Below, one piece after another: positions 11,440 to 23,147 of a stretch of DNA of 64,000 nucleotides. Position 1 is the stretch's first letter. Each line of letters starts with the position of its first letter. The notes below the pieces were generated by a model. That model was given only the letters and a program-made list of their open reading frames with translations. It was not told where the DNA came from and ran no database searches. The position numbers and the translations under genes were made by a program. Where the stretch lies: NCBI GenBank assembly GCA_029851415.1, contig CM056741.1, forward strand, positions 146,370,522 to 146,434,521. Reading direction: 5' to 3'. The stretch is from Eretmocerus hayati (Eukaryota; Arthropoda; Insecta; Hymenoptera; Aphelinidae).

Positions 11440-13480
11440 CATACACTGCCGGATCATCATCATCATCATCGCTCGTCATTTTAATTGGCCAGAGCGATCG
11501 GCTATAATGGCCACTCTTTCTCTCTCTCCCTTTCTCAAAGAGATAGCAACGCAAGTAGTATAGAACATCTCGGGCCCGCCTGATGCCTCCGCCCACCGTG
11601 CTTCAAACCAGATCGAAACGCGACGAGAAGAGAAGAGGCCTCCAACATCCAGAGCGATATATATATATGGAAGAAAGATAGAACTGTAACCGAAAGCGAA
11701 CGAGTGAATGAGAGCGAGACGGAATGATAGTACATCGTATTGATCTCCGCGGTTCTACAAACAACGCCTAGTGCCTCCTACTCTTCCTTCTTCTTCGTAT
11801 TCCCCACCTACACCGTCCCCTCTCGCGACTTCGCAGGGGGTTTCTAATACTTCTTCCATCACTCTGCGCGTCTCTCTTCGAAACCATTCGTATTCCGTAC
11901 TGGCTCTTTCTATAACGATATGTCCCCTAACTCTGGTGCGATGTACATACATACACATGAGTAGACACCGTGCGTATCAGCTCGGTTTGGCTTACCCCCT
12001 TTTGTGAATTCGCTTCGCCTTCAGCAGCCCTATACGTGTGGAATGTGCTCTTTGGCTCGCGCAGAGTTTTCGACCCCTGCCACCTCTAAATCCTACTCGC
12101 CTCGCCTATTTTGACGCTTGCGACACCCCACCGGGCTGAAAGTTTTAAAACTAGAATCAATACAGCATCTCGCTAATTTAGAGTGAATTTACTACATGCC
12201 GATTATCCGTCACGACTTTGAACATGTCCAATGGAATGGCGTTGGGAATAGTTACACAGCCACAATAGAGAAAAAAATTGAAGGACTTAACGATGGTCTT
12301 GCAAACCAATGATGTAATCTTCAACCTTGCATTCGTCGTGGCAAGAGAATTTTTCAATGCCCTCTCGTTATTAGCGAAATTAGAATATTCAAACAGTTGA
12401 GTAATGGCAAGGTATTATGGAAGGAAGAGCAAGAGGGATATTAAAGAGGGAGGAGCTCGGAGGAAATGAAGAGTGACAGAGTTGGCGCTTGCTCGCAGGG
12501 AGGCAAAAAATCGAAAGGAAATGGGAAAAGAGGCTGCTCTTGCAAGGGTGCGGCATATCGCGATGTGCGTGAACCACTTCAGAGAGACACTAGACACTCC
12601 TCAAATCAAGGCTTTCATTTCTGTTAACCTCTTTTTCTACCCCGTCGACTCTTTCTCCCTGCACCCTCGCAGTTTTGTTTCTGTGTGTACGCGCGCGCCG
12701 AGATATTCCATTAGACTGATGAAAAATCGATAAGTCATTAGAAGAAGGCGAACGGGGGGTTGAATCGAGTCTTGGCAACGGTATACTGTGATGCGCCATC
12801 CACCACCGCTTAATTCATCGAATTTCTTGCTCTGCTTTCTTCTCTTATCTATATGTATCTTACTGCGATTTTATTTTCTCTCTTTGCCGCATTCTCTCCT
12901 TCAAGTCGCGCTCGCGCGCGCCGCCACCGCCCACATTTCGATGAAATTTTTCGTTTCGAGCGCACATTGAGGGAGTGGGTATATTGCTCTCGAAGCTTGA
13001 ATTTCTTGCCGCTGACTTTCAAGCCACGGCAGAAGCTACGTTGGACGCCAATGAAAATCGCTCGGGGTTTAATTAAAACTTTTGAGAATCTAATTGAAAG
13101 CACTGCATGCGCTATTCACGGCGCAGAGACAGCCAGGACGCCTATGGCCACACTCCGCGCGGTCTCGGGGCAGATAAACTCCGATAACTTACTTGCCCGT
13201 TTCAAGCTCACTCTTGCTATTCCATACCATTAACCAGGTTGAGTGCCTTCTTTAATTTTTCGCTCATTAATTTTGACGACTGCGAGGAAAATAGCTTTTT
13301 CGCACCCGAACAGCTTTCTCAGGAAAACCGTTTTACCGATGCTCATGACCTCATCTCCTTTTTCAACGATCTTTGAAATCTTTACAATGTTGAGTGGTCA
13401 GAGTAGACCCTATAACGAACATCATCAAGCAATTTTAATCCATACGTTTAAAATTGTTGAGCTCGGTTATAAACTGGCAG

Positions 13481-13486
13481 AATAAA
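13481..13486 (+). terminator. Possible polyadenylation signal (AATAAA) for module 1
   Basis: First AATAAA I find downstream of the module-1 stop codon, about 2.0 kb away in an AT-richer patch. Long 3'-UTRs are common for insect BTB-ZF genes, but a single hexamer is weak evidence. Confidence 0.3.
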
Positions 13487-16400
13487 TTATAGCTCGAAAT
13501 ATCGACGTTATCTAGCAATAACTCAAGAAAAAACTTGACTGTATTTCGAATTTTTTTTCTCAAACATTATGAACGCAATGAAACACTGTTTACTAAACAC
13601 CCGCAAGCTTTAAAAAGTTGAGCCTAGCACAACAATAAAAAATATTATAGAATCTTATTAGCCCCATCGCTAGCCTCTGTACCGTATGTGGATTACGAAG
13701 AAGGCAAAGCTCCAGCAAAAGATGAATGCTCGTGTCGCGCGAGCTTGCAAGCTCCATCAGTCGAAACCGCGCATCAGTCAATGCGCCCAGTACAATACCT
13801 ATCTCAAAGCCTTACGACCTTACTACCCCTCCATGCCAAACAACAATTGCTCCCACAGCTTCATATCCCTCCCTCTTCCTTTTCCTTTCTTCCTTCTTCT
13901 AAAGTCGGTCCATTTGTCCGTCCAGTGGCGCAAATTGAACCGCTCGGCCCCATTTTTTTTCCAACGCGGCTCTATACACTTACACCCGCTCCTTTCGAAC
14001 CTTGCTTGCCACACCAGAGGCCAAGAAAGAGAATCGTCTGCGGGTGTATAAGAGCACCCAGACTCGGCTGCGCAAGATTGATTAAGCTCGCGCTCCGACG
14101 GACCAACAACCGTCCGATCCCTTCGAGTTTATTAAAGACGTGACTCGACATAGGGGATCTATCCATGAGCCGGACCATCGATTCTCAATGTTGGGTTTAC
14201 TTATAGCACGCCTTCGTCATCCCGTGTGGTTATTTGAATTTTGCGCGCTCCGCACGTGACCCGGAATACTTGAGTCTCGATGTCATTGTGATGGAATACA
14301 GTCTGGATGAAGATGAAGGGTGACATTCCGATATCTCTGTCCATTAGTACTTCGTGTTATGAGGTTCGGAGGATTCGAGACGAAGCCGAAATACCTAAGT
14401 ATGCCGATGAAAAAAAAGTATCGAGCTCATTGCTAATGGACACCGGACGAGAGAGTGAAAAGTTTGCGCAGAAACTTTTTTTGATCAAACTTGCAAGGAT
14501 TTATACGGCTAGTTTGCGGTTGGAACAGAGTGTAACAGCTGTCGCGGAGCTTGCACGTCGGGCAATTGTGTGCGTGTGTGTTGTGTCTGTGAGTATGAGT
14601 GTAGATAGAATGGCAGCTTGCACACCGGACATCGATACTCAGACCTTTTATTTGGAGTTCTCGTCACTCGCGTCCGTTTTCCTCCCCCAATCGGATACTT
14701 AGTCTCGGAGATATCGTTACCACTTCGGTCACGTTGACCCATTTGTCAAACTCGCGTCTCGTATACATACCATGACGCCACACCGGTCACCTTGATACGT
14801 CCAAACTGATATCTCAGTCAACGAAAAAAAGATCTCGATTGATCTGTTCTTTTTCTAAACAAACACTGCACTTATCGCTAGATTTCATTTCTATCTCAAA
14901 AATTTTCTGCAGTCCAAATCGACATTTGGCAGGGTTTTTTAAATTACATATTGGACATCAATCTATCTCTTTCAACATGAATCATCTACTTTGTTAATTT
15001 CTCAGCCAAAGTGAGCGGATTTCCACTGATATCGTGATTTACAGTGAAAATTCGTCAATCTCAATTGGGAAATGAACAAAAATAGATGGTTTATTTTGAA
15101 AGAGTAGGAAACCATCGAGCATCACGATACAACGCTGAACTTCAAGATCCACTTTGAACGAGAAAACCCACTTGAAGTACCGAGAGCTAGGGTGACGAAC
15201 GAAGAAATTCACGCGAGGGCTGTACTAGTGACGAATATGGTGTGTGGGCGCAAAGCGAGTTTTCCGAGGGGTTCTTCGTTGGGGGATCCAGGGTCGCTTG
15301 CAATTTCCCGCACATGTCCGTTTATCGATCCGCAGCGCAAAGCTCTCTCTCTTTGTCGAGTAGCCACCGCAGCATCAGCCTCTCACCGAATCTCACCCTC
15401 GTTTTTTTCCCCCTGTCCGAGAAGCCACCCACGACTCATTTCACCCTCGATTTTTTCGACCCTCTCCCCTCCCCCCTCGCGACGTTCCATACTTATACAT
15501 CCTTCTGCATTTTTCCGCGTGCTCGCATGAAGGCCGAGACACGTGCGCGCAGGACTATCTCACCCCCTCGTCTTTTCTTATCCTACCCACGTCCTACTCG
15601 CAATCGTCCCTTTCTTACTTCTGACAGATTCCCGAATTGCGCGTCAGCTTTTTTCTTTACTTTGGAAGTATCAAAAATTCCGAGCTTCTAGGAGCTTTCA
15701 CGAGTTTTTAATTGGACGCCGAATTATTGGTATGGAGTTTTGTTACATGAGAGCGGGAGATTCGAATCAAGCTTGGAAATGGGATGTATCATTATTCATT
15801 CGGGAAAAACAGGGAGAATCTTCTTGATGCTTGTTACCGTTTGTTTTCTAACTCGAATTGAACTTGGTTCTTTTGTCTCGAAAAAGCGTACTCCCGCCTC
15901 GACTGCTTCCATCGAGTGACATGTAATCCACAAACCAAAACGTTTCCTGAAATTCCTCTAAATTGGCAATTTCCATTGATAGTAGTGAAATAACAGGAAA
16001 GTTAAAATTCAAGAACACCGCAAATTCGAAATAACTCTTAAAATCGAATTTCGGTCATCCGTTGTGGATGCCTCTGTACAAGAAATTCAAATTCATTCTT
16101 GGAGAATTTATTTTTCCGTGCATAAATATAACGCCATTTAATTTTTTTTTCTTTTTTGTAAAACCATCACAATATAAAATGTGAATGATTCATTTGATGC
16201 AGAAATTTCCGTTGAAAAATCTCGGTGAAAAAACAAAGCCGGAGTTCTGCCTCTGATGAACTCGTGCAATTAGCTTTGCTTGTTTATGCAAGGTCCCGGC
16301 CAAGTCTAGCTCATTTTGTTCCGAGCTCCTTCCATGCTCCGCTTGAAAACTCATGTCGAGCTGGATTACCCTGGGAATTGGATTCTTCTCTGTCAGCGCT

Positions 16401-16878
16401 TTATCATTGCTTGCGGTATCTCCTTACCAAAAATATGATGTTTTTTATCACAACTTATTAAGTATTCAGGTTTCTCGGTTTTTAAAGTAGACCTTGAAAT
16501 ATTATTCCAGACCTCTTGCCAAGTCTGATTATTCTATCAAAAAAATGCTATCTCGACAGATTTAAATTCGAAATGTCTATCCGAATTATCAGCGTAACCT
16601 AATTTCTGTAAGCCTGATGAACTCGAAGGAGCCAAAGCGTAGCGTGAAATTGAGATAAACCGAATATTGTCCGAGTCAGTAACTCAAAAAGAGACAAAAT
16701 ATGCCTGGTGTGTGCAAAAAGCTTCGAAGTTGGATGCGGAGTGTTGAATTCGGCGCGGGTCGCATAGCACCGAAATCGAATGGAATTTGCCTGGGCGACT
16801 TTGCGTTCGAGCAATTTCGGAGAGAAATCGCCTATACTACTCTCCTGACATCACTTCTCCATCATATGTAGCACCCCT

Positions 16879-16882
<4 letters not shown>

Positions 16883-16917
<35 letters not shown>
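16883..16917 (+). repeat. (CT)n microsatellite
   Basis: An uninterrupted CT dinucleotide run, one of several CT/GA tracts in this locus (others near 10611, 11515 and 17420). Confidence 0.95.
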
Positions 16918-16920
<3 letters not shown>

Positions 16921-17712
16921 TTCTCTTTCTCTTTCTACCCGTCTAATACGCTTCAGAGCCCAGTTTCGAGAGGGTCGAGGGTGCGTTTGCCAAGATTCGA
17001 CGCTTCTCAAACCGAATCCATCCGTCTCGAATCCAAAAACGACAACGACAACGACGGCGACGAGGAAAACTAGAATGAAGAAGAAGGAGAAGGAAAGGGA
17101 CTCGAGATCGCATCGGTTGCAGCTTCCGAGGCGCTTAAACTACATGTATTTGAAGTAATGTGCGAGCGAGGGAGAGTTTACCCCACACGAGGAATCTGAA
17201 AAGCACGAAGAAAGATTCAGGATACACACAGCCGTTGAAGAAGATCGAAGGAGGAGCTTGCGCCTAAAAGAGGGCGGATCAATATAACAGCGCCAATATC
17301 TCGGCCTCCGTCTCTTGGCGCCATATCGTATACGCCGATATCAGCCTCTGAATGACGACACGTATTATCACTCGTCTCTCAGCAATGGAAGCTCGAAAGT
17401 AGAATTCAGAGACAAAAAGAGAGGGAGAGAGAGAGAAAGAGAAATTGAGGAATGGAACGCGATTCAAGTGCATGCAATTCGCGGGACCTATAATAAAATA
17501 TATACCACCGCACACCATCTACATCCTACAGCCTGGCCTGCCCCGTGCGCGAGAGAGTTTACGAGAGTAGCTTGCAATTTAGCATTTTTGAGAGAGAAAG
17601 AGAGACAGATTTCATTTGAAGGACGGAGCGAATGACGAGAGAAAGAGAGAGATTGAGGTTCAGGATACGAGAGAAAGAAAAAACAAATACGGGGCACGTG
17701 CTGTGGTTGTAG

Positions 17713-18149
17713 GATCGGTGTTGGCTGCTGCTGCTGCCGCGGCGGCCGCCATGTCTCCACAGAAGCCCTCTGGACCATCGTCATCGCCGGAAGCTGACAA
17801 ATTGGCCAGGTTGTACTCTGCTCTACGCCACCATCACGCGACGACCACTACCGGTACCACAATCAGCCACCAGCAGCATCAAGCGAGCGAGGAGTTGAGG
17901 CCGGTGTGCAGATACTGCGGAAGGAGTTACAGCTCGCCGAGTAATCTTCGACAGCACGTGAAAAACGTGCATTCAAATTGGCCGCCACAGGAAACTTGGC
18001 CTCAGTGTGGAGTATGCGGAAAACGCTGCAAAACAAAGCACTATCTGATAAACCACCAGTTACAGGCGCACGGAATTCACCAGAGGCCCTCGGGTCACCA
18101 CCAACAACACCATCACCACCACCACCACCACCACCACCAGCCGCACTGA
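17713..18149 (+). CDS. ab: abrupt alternative terminal exon 2: polyA, C2H2 pair, polyH
   Basis: Acceptor at 17711-17712 (gctgtggttgtag). Starting at 17713 in phase 1, the join with the donor at 10029 gives Gly, then SVLAAAAAAAAAMSPQKPSGP; total from 8572 is 1098 bases, 366 codons with stop. Fingers: CRYCGRSYSSPSNLRQH-x4-H (about 17908-17975) and CGVCGKRCKTKHYLINH-x4-H (about 18005-18072). The tail is a polyhistidine tract encoded by CAC repeats (about 18110-18140) and the stop is at 18147-18149. An upstream Met at 17616 belongs to the same open frame, but its GA-repeat-coded text (KREIEVQ, RERKNK) looks intronic. Finger order and spacing match module 1, so the two probably arose by exon duplication. 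Confidence 0.8.
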
Positions 18150-18327
18150 GCCACCCTCTCCCGTATCACCACCACCAATCTCTCATGCACGACCAAATTC
18201 CCAGTTTCCCTGACCATCATCCAACACCAATTGACCGACCAACCGACCGACCGCGTTGACCATCATGTAATACAGGCTGGTGGTGTGTGTCCGTGTGTGT
18301 AACATTGCCATGTGGTGGTGGTTCCAG

Positions 18328-18698
18328 ATCCAGTACCAACATCAGTTTCCAGTGGTGCCTATCACCATCATCATCACCATCAACAACACCACCACCACCA
18401 CCAACATCAAATGGTAATGCAGCAACAACAACAACAACAACAAGGACAACAACAACAGCAGCATCTGCAAATTAGGACGAGGCATGGGTTCAGGTGCCCT
18501 TTGTGTGCCAGAGTGATAGCGGATATTGGTGGAATGAGGGCACACCTGGACCATCACTATCCGAGAGACTCACCCGTCTGCCCTGTTGTGACGTGTGCAA
18601 AAGGTTTCTCGCATCCCAACAGTGTGAGAAATCACATGAGACTGAAGCATCCTGTGCAGTGGGACCAGATTAAGACGCTCAGGTGGACCTACGTCTGA
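18328..18698 (+). CDS. ab: abrupt alternative terminal exon 3: HQ-rich lead and divergent C2H2 pair
   Basis: Acceptor TGGTGGTTCCAG with AG at 18326-18327, only 178 bases after the stop of module 2. The phase-1 join to 10029 gives GAT then PVPTSVSSGAY; total from 8572 is 1032 bases, 344 codons with stop. A His/Gln-rich lead (CAC and CAA repeats) precedes finger 1, CPLCARVIADIGGMRAH-x3-H, and finger 2, CPVVTCAKGFSHPNSVRNH-x4-H, where the cysteines are four residues apart. The end is KHPVQWDQIKTLRWTYV and stop. Finger 1 lacks the usual aromatic at the knuckle (VIADIG instead of Y/F), so its fold or DNA contact may differ. Confidence 0.78.
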
Positions 18699-21136
18699 GG
18701 CTGGATTCCAAAGTTCCCATGTTTGAATTTGCCGCGTCGAGCTTTTCGTTATCGAGGGCTATAACGTGACTTCGATACGGCCACACCATTCGATGATTCC
18801 TATATCGAAACTGATATGCCATAGAAATTATTACATTGTCACAGATGCTACTATAATAACTACGTGATGAATGACAATTCTTGAGGTTTGATATTCGGTT
18901 CCCGAGTGTTCCGTGATGTAGCTATAGATTGCGATTCTAAAATTTATCCCGCGCGTTATTGCTGACACGTGGTTTTTTCCTACTAGGTTTTAATGATATA
19001 CTCGTTTGAGACTAGACACGCTAAAATTATGATGTCTAGCTCGTTGGTAAAAGCATGATTTATATCTAAAAAGTTTTTTTACATTCTGAAATAAAACGCA
19101 GTCCTCCTGTCGCGCGAGCTTTTCAAAGGAAAAGTGCACACTCCTACGCGTAAAATTGCAGAAAAATGGATTATCGTATGTACATATGTACAACTTTGCT
19201 CGTAAAAAATAGTAAATATAAATGTAGAAGTTGGAGTAGAATCCGGAGGCGGGAGTACATATTTGTCCTGGGCAAAGATTACTGATCCAGAATGGGCTGT
19301 ATCCAAAAGATATGTACCGTGGGAGCACAATAGTATAACAAAATGTTGAAATTATGATATATCTCGATGAAACAATGTTCCTGAAAGCTGAGTAAGCCAG
19401 CCTTACGCTACAAGAAGATAGCTTTAAGAATTTAGAGATTCTAGAAAATATATTATTGAATATAAATTACATATACATTATATATTGAAAATGATGAGAA
19501 TTCAAAAAGTATAAATGGCTAATACGTTACGGAAAGCATTTGTCGCAAGGTATATTCGATACTTGTCAAGCTTTTTTCCAATTTTTTTTCTTTATATATC
19601 CATATTGCCGAAATTATTCCAACTTTCATTTATCACAATAATTGAAAATTCCAAGATATTCTGGAGTAATAGCTCCTTATAACCCATTCCTTACCACGTA
19701 TAAATGCTTTCAAGGAAACATTATGTTATTGATGAAGAGGCTCAGAATGGAGTATTCAATTCTTCGCAGCACTCGACCCACAAACTAGCTTTCACTCATC
19801 TCTGAATTAATTTGATTTCTAAGTATAGGGTGAGTTTTTACTCGACTTGGAATTGTCTAAAACTCAGCTACATGAAGGTCGTTAGTTGAAGAATTTTCTA
19901 CACTGCTCGCGCAACTAATATGAGATATTTTGAGTACAAAAATTGATAATGAGTTTAATTCATCCATCTTATGATGGTTATACTAATATGTTCGATCTTG
20001 AGAATAGAGTGTTTTGTGGTGGGTTGAATGCTGCTCACTTGGTTTTCCCCATGGGATACGTGATTGTCTTTTGAATTTTTTTGGAAACCAAATCTGAACT
20101 TAGGTTTAACTAATTGAAGAATGTGATTAGTAGTGATGAGTAGTATTCGAATGTTTACTGCGTTTTCTATTTGGATGGGAGTTATTGTAATGCGCATACT
20201 GGAGTGATATACCATACACTGAAGATGGAGCGTCTGAAAAAAATGCAAGAGTGAATCAGTTGTACTATTTCAATAATGCTTTGTATAATAAAAGGTATTT
20301 AGTGAACAGACTTCTCTCATTTATAGGTGTAGGAATTCAGAATGAATATTTTTATATTCGCCCTAAACATCTCATATCATCGATAATTTTCCATCTACTA
20401 TTATTTCAAACTAATCACTCATTCAACGCAATCTTTCTCTTTCTAATAAACTGCAAAAATTGGCACACTTCTTCGATGCTACCTCCTTGATCAATGCAAC
20501 AGCAACTCGAGATATTAATAAGATTACATCTATTTATACATACTTCAACATGTTTCTTTGCCATCAGCATTTCTGAACCTTATTGAAGTTCGAATTGCAT
20601 TTTTTGTCGAAAATTTTATCAGGTGCGACAAAGTTTTTAATTCGCATTTTCTTCATTTCGTGGTTTTCTTTGGTTATAAAAGTTTCAGATCTTTTTCAAC
20701 GCCCTCCAAAGATGTAATCTTGGAAGAAATCCTAGCCAATTTTGGCCTTTTAGAACTGTTCTTTTGTAGAGCGCTTTCGTTGGAAACCGGCTCCCCAAGC
20801 CTCAGTCGTTTTTTTATTAAAATCAAGATAACATAGAATAACTGACAGATCAGATACAGAGTTTCGATTCAATAAACGTATAATCCATAGTCTCATTTCA
20901 AAAGTATTGAATCATTTGCACTAGATATTGAATATGTCAAAAATTTGTGGAACACCCAATTGAGCTACAGAAAATCTCCACAAAATTTCAATTGGTGAAA
21001 AACATAAATTAATTTGAGCCACTTCCTCCATTTTTCAATCAAAAGTACAAGCCTTATGAAAAAGTGAAGGGCATTAGAGATGCAGTTGTGTTTAATGTAC
21101 GGTTTGGCTCCGGCCAACCACCTTAATTAATCACAG
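18699..21136 (+). other. ab: 3'-UTR of module 3 and intron to canonical module; no gene seen
   Basis: AT-rich. An AATAAA at 19090-19095 lies about 390 bases after the module-3 stop and is the best candidate poly(A) signal. Short open frames in both strands have no recognisable domain. Confidence 0.6.
19090..19095 (+). terminator. Possible polyadenylation signal (AATAAA) for modules 2/3
   Basis: First AATAAA after the stop codons of alternative modules 2 and 3 (18149 and 18698). Confidence 0.35.
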
Positions 21137-21596
21137 GTCGTCGCAGCATCGACATTCTCCGGGTGCGAGCAACGGATCCTCGACCATGTCCAAAGTGCGG
21201 CAAGATATACCGCTCGGCGCACACTCTGCGCACTCACTTGGAGGACAAGCACACAATCTGCCCGGGTTACAGGTGCGTTCTATGTGGCACCGTGGCCAAA
21301 TCTCGAAATTCTCTACACTCGCACATGTCGCGACAGCATCGGGGAATTAGCACAAAGGATCTGCCAGTTTTACCCATGCCGAGTCCGTTCGATCCCGATT
21401 TGGCATCGAGGCTGCTAGCCAAAGCCGGAGTCAAAGTCAGTCCGGCTGAGCTGCGAGCAAGGGCTAGTCCAACGGGGCCCAGACGAGGGGACATGCGACT
21501 CGAGATACCAAGGCCACCTGGAGCAGCCTCCGAAGCGGGAAGTTCGCTCTGCGGTGGGGATGACCCAGAAGATCTCACTCTACCCCTCAGTCTCAG
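21137..21596 (+). CDS. ab: abrupt canonical zinc-finger exon
   Basis: Acceptor taatcacag (AG 21135-21136), phase-1 entry giving G then RRSIDILRVRATDPRP (fly Abrupt: RRSLEMRVRATDPRP). The two C2H2 fingers are CPKCGKIYRSAHTLRTH-x4-H and CVLCGTVAKSRNSLHSH-x4-H, followed by GISTKDLPVLPMPSPFDP, DLASRLLAKAGVKVSP and AELRARASPTG, near-identical to Drosophila Abrupt. The end DDPEDLTLPLSLR holds a PxDLT sequence that resembles a CtBP co-repressor contact site and sits where the fly protein has DDPEDLT. The donor CAG|GTGAGT (GT at 21597) leaves phase 2; the donor itself contains an in-frame TGA at 21598-21600, so retaining the intron would stop the protein right after LSLR. Confidence 0.95.
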
Positions 21597-23147
21597 GTGA
21601 GTCGCTTTCCGTAAATTTCATTGGCGACGGTGGAATTTTTTTTGAGCGTGGAATCGCGGCGCTCTGGTTTATGACTCAAAATAGCATTCAAATAGTCAAC
21701 TCGATCTTGGTTGAATACGACACGGACTTGTGGCGGTTAGGGTCCAAGCATCTGCAGGGTTTGTTGGGAGAGAGTCCTACTCGTAACGAAGTAGTATAAC
21801 CAAAGTATAGTCAGACGTGAAAGTCGGGACACGAAGTTTGATCTTTCCGATAGATTATTAGAAAGTGCATTATACAATAAAATTAAATAAATTATTTTAT
21901 TTCAATAAAATGCACTGAATTGCAAGAATTTGATGATGTCAAAGTCGCAAGTCAGAATACTTTTTTATTGATTTTATGGTTTTTTCCTGGCCCAAATCGA
22001 CTATACTCGTCTGAGACTCACAGATGTTTACGGATGTAATCAATATAATCAGAGCTGAGAGCAATAAAAAATGATCATTTATTCATTTCACATGTCCTAC
22101 GTGTATTCGCGTGCACTTTTCTACAAAATTGACTGGAAATTTTTCAAACAGACTGTTTCTTCTTTGGGGCCATATAATTGGAAATGTTTCTTGAAGCAAG
22201 GAAATTCATCACTTCACGCCTGATGCCATACATTCCCTTTATAACTTCGTTCTTCGAAAAAATGTGCAAAGTGAATATTATGAGATGTACCATCATGATA
22301 GTTGGATACAAAACGAAATCCATCTGTTACTAAATCTTCCTTGTTCTCAATTAATACGCACTCTTGGGTTTTGCCAATTTTTATTTTACATCGTTCTAAT
22401 TTTAAGCATGAGTAACTCGGAGTTACGGGCTCTATAGAGCCAGGCAATGACGAGCGCCGTAACTCGTATACAATAAATTTCGATAAGCCTACACTTTCAT
22501 GTTAAATGTAATGGTTGGAGGTAAGATCTATCTTCGCTACGAACTGAAAAGACATCGGATATTTCTGTAACCTAGTCCGAACGGAGAAAAATGTTGTGAC
22601 AGGCAATAATTCTGGAAACGGATTTTCCATTAGACCTCACGCTTCGAAAATGATACAGAACTTGTTATAATTGGAACAACGGTCGTTTGGAACTCTCACA
22701 CGTCAAGCAACTGGAGTCACTTCTGAGATTGGAGATTATGTAAAAATTTCATTGGTCGAACTATTTGTCTTGTACACTCGGGGACTAGCTGAATTGTTCA
22801 AGCTCGACATCGCGCTGTTACTCGCATTCATTGATTGAGGTGAGAAAAAAGTCACACAGAAAGATCGTGAAGTGAGCTCTCGGTGGAAAGTTCAGTTGGT
22901 TCCCCAGTGTACCTATGTCTGTGAACGTCAACATTTTTGGTATGAGATGGGTTGATTTGATTGTAATGACCTGTCTGTACACGTTTCAAGAACTTTTGGT
23001 TTTGATTTCCAATCAAAACTAGAAATTCCACAATTTTGAGCCAGGACGAGCTTCGGCCACCTAGAATTCAAGAGTTTTTAAGAACTTTTTCTTTACTCCG
23101 GTTGCATGGAAATTCGACAAAAAATCACCCACTTGTGCTTTTTTCAG
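21597..23147 (+). other. ab: abrupt intron between finger exon and terminal exon
   Basis: 1551-base intron, GTGAGT to cttttttcag. It contains a small inverted repeat at about 22419-22465 (GGAGTTACGG / CCGTAACTC) with the perfect 14-base palindrome GGCTCTATAGAGCC at 22428-22441 inside it. No other open frame looks real. Confidence 0.8.

Larger units (their letters stand above)
11440..17712 (+). other. ab: 3'-UTR of module 1 and intron to module 2; no recognised gene
   Basis: After the stop at 11437-11439 there is a (TCA)n run, CT-rich stretches and the first AATAAA seen at 13481-13486, a possible polyadenylation signal for the module-1 message. A pure CT microsatellite lies at about 16883-16917 and GA-rich stretches at 17415-17450 and 17590-17660. 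Several Ser/Pro/Leu-rich open frames (for example 13688-14143 and 15242-15691) follow the CT-rich composition and show no domain, so I do not call genes here. Confidence 0.6.

Noticed and set aside
14509..14742. Minus-strand peptide RCPVCKLPF...H resembling a zinc finger
   Set aside because: The histidine spacing does not fit C2H2, there is no second finger and the strand is opposite to abrupt.
15192..15691. Pro/Ser/Arg-rich frames in three registers
   Set aside because: All three frames are open because of C- and T-rich low-complexity sequence.
17616..17712. Upstream Met making a 177-residue stand-alone protein for module 2
   Set aside because: The added residues come from GA-repeat sequence; the acceptor at 17712 gives the correct phase with the shared donor.
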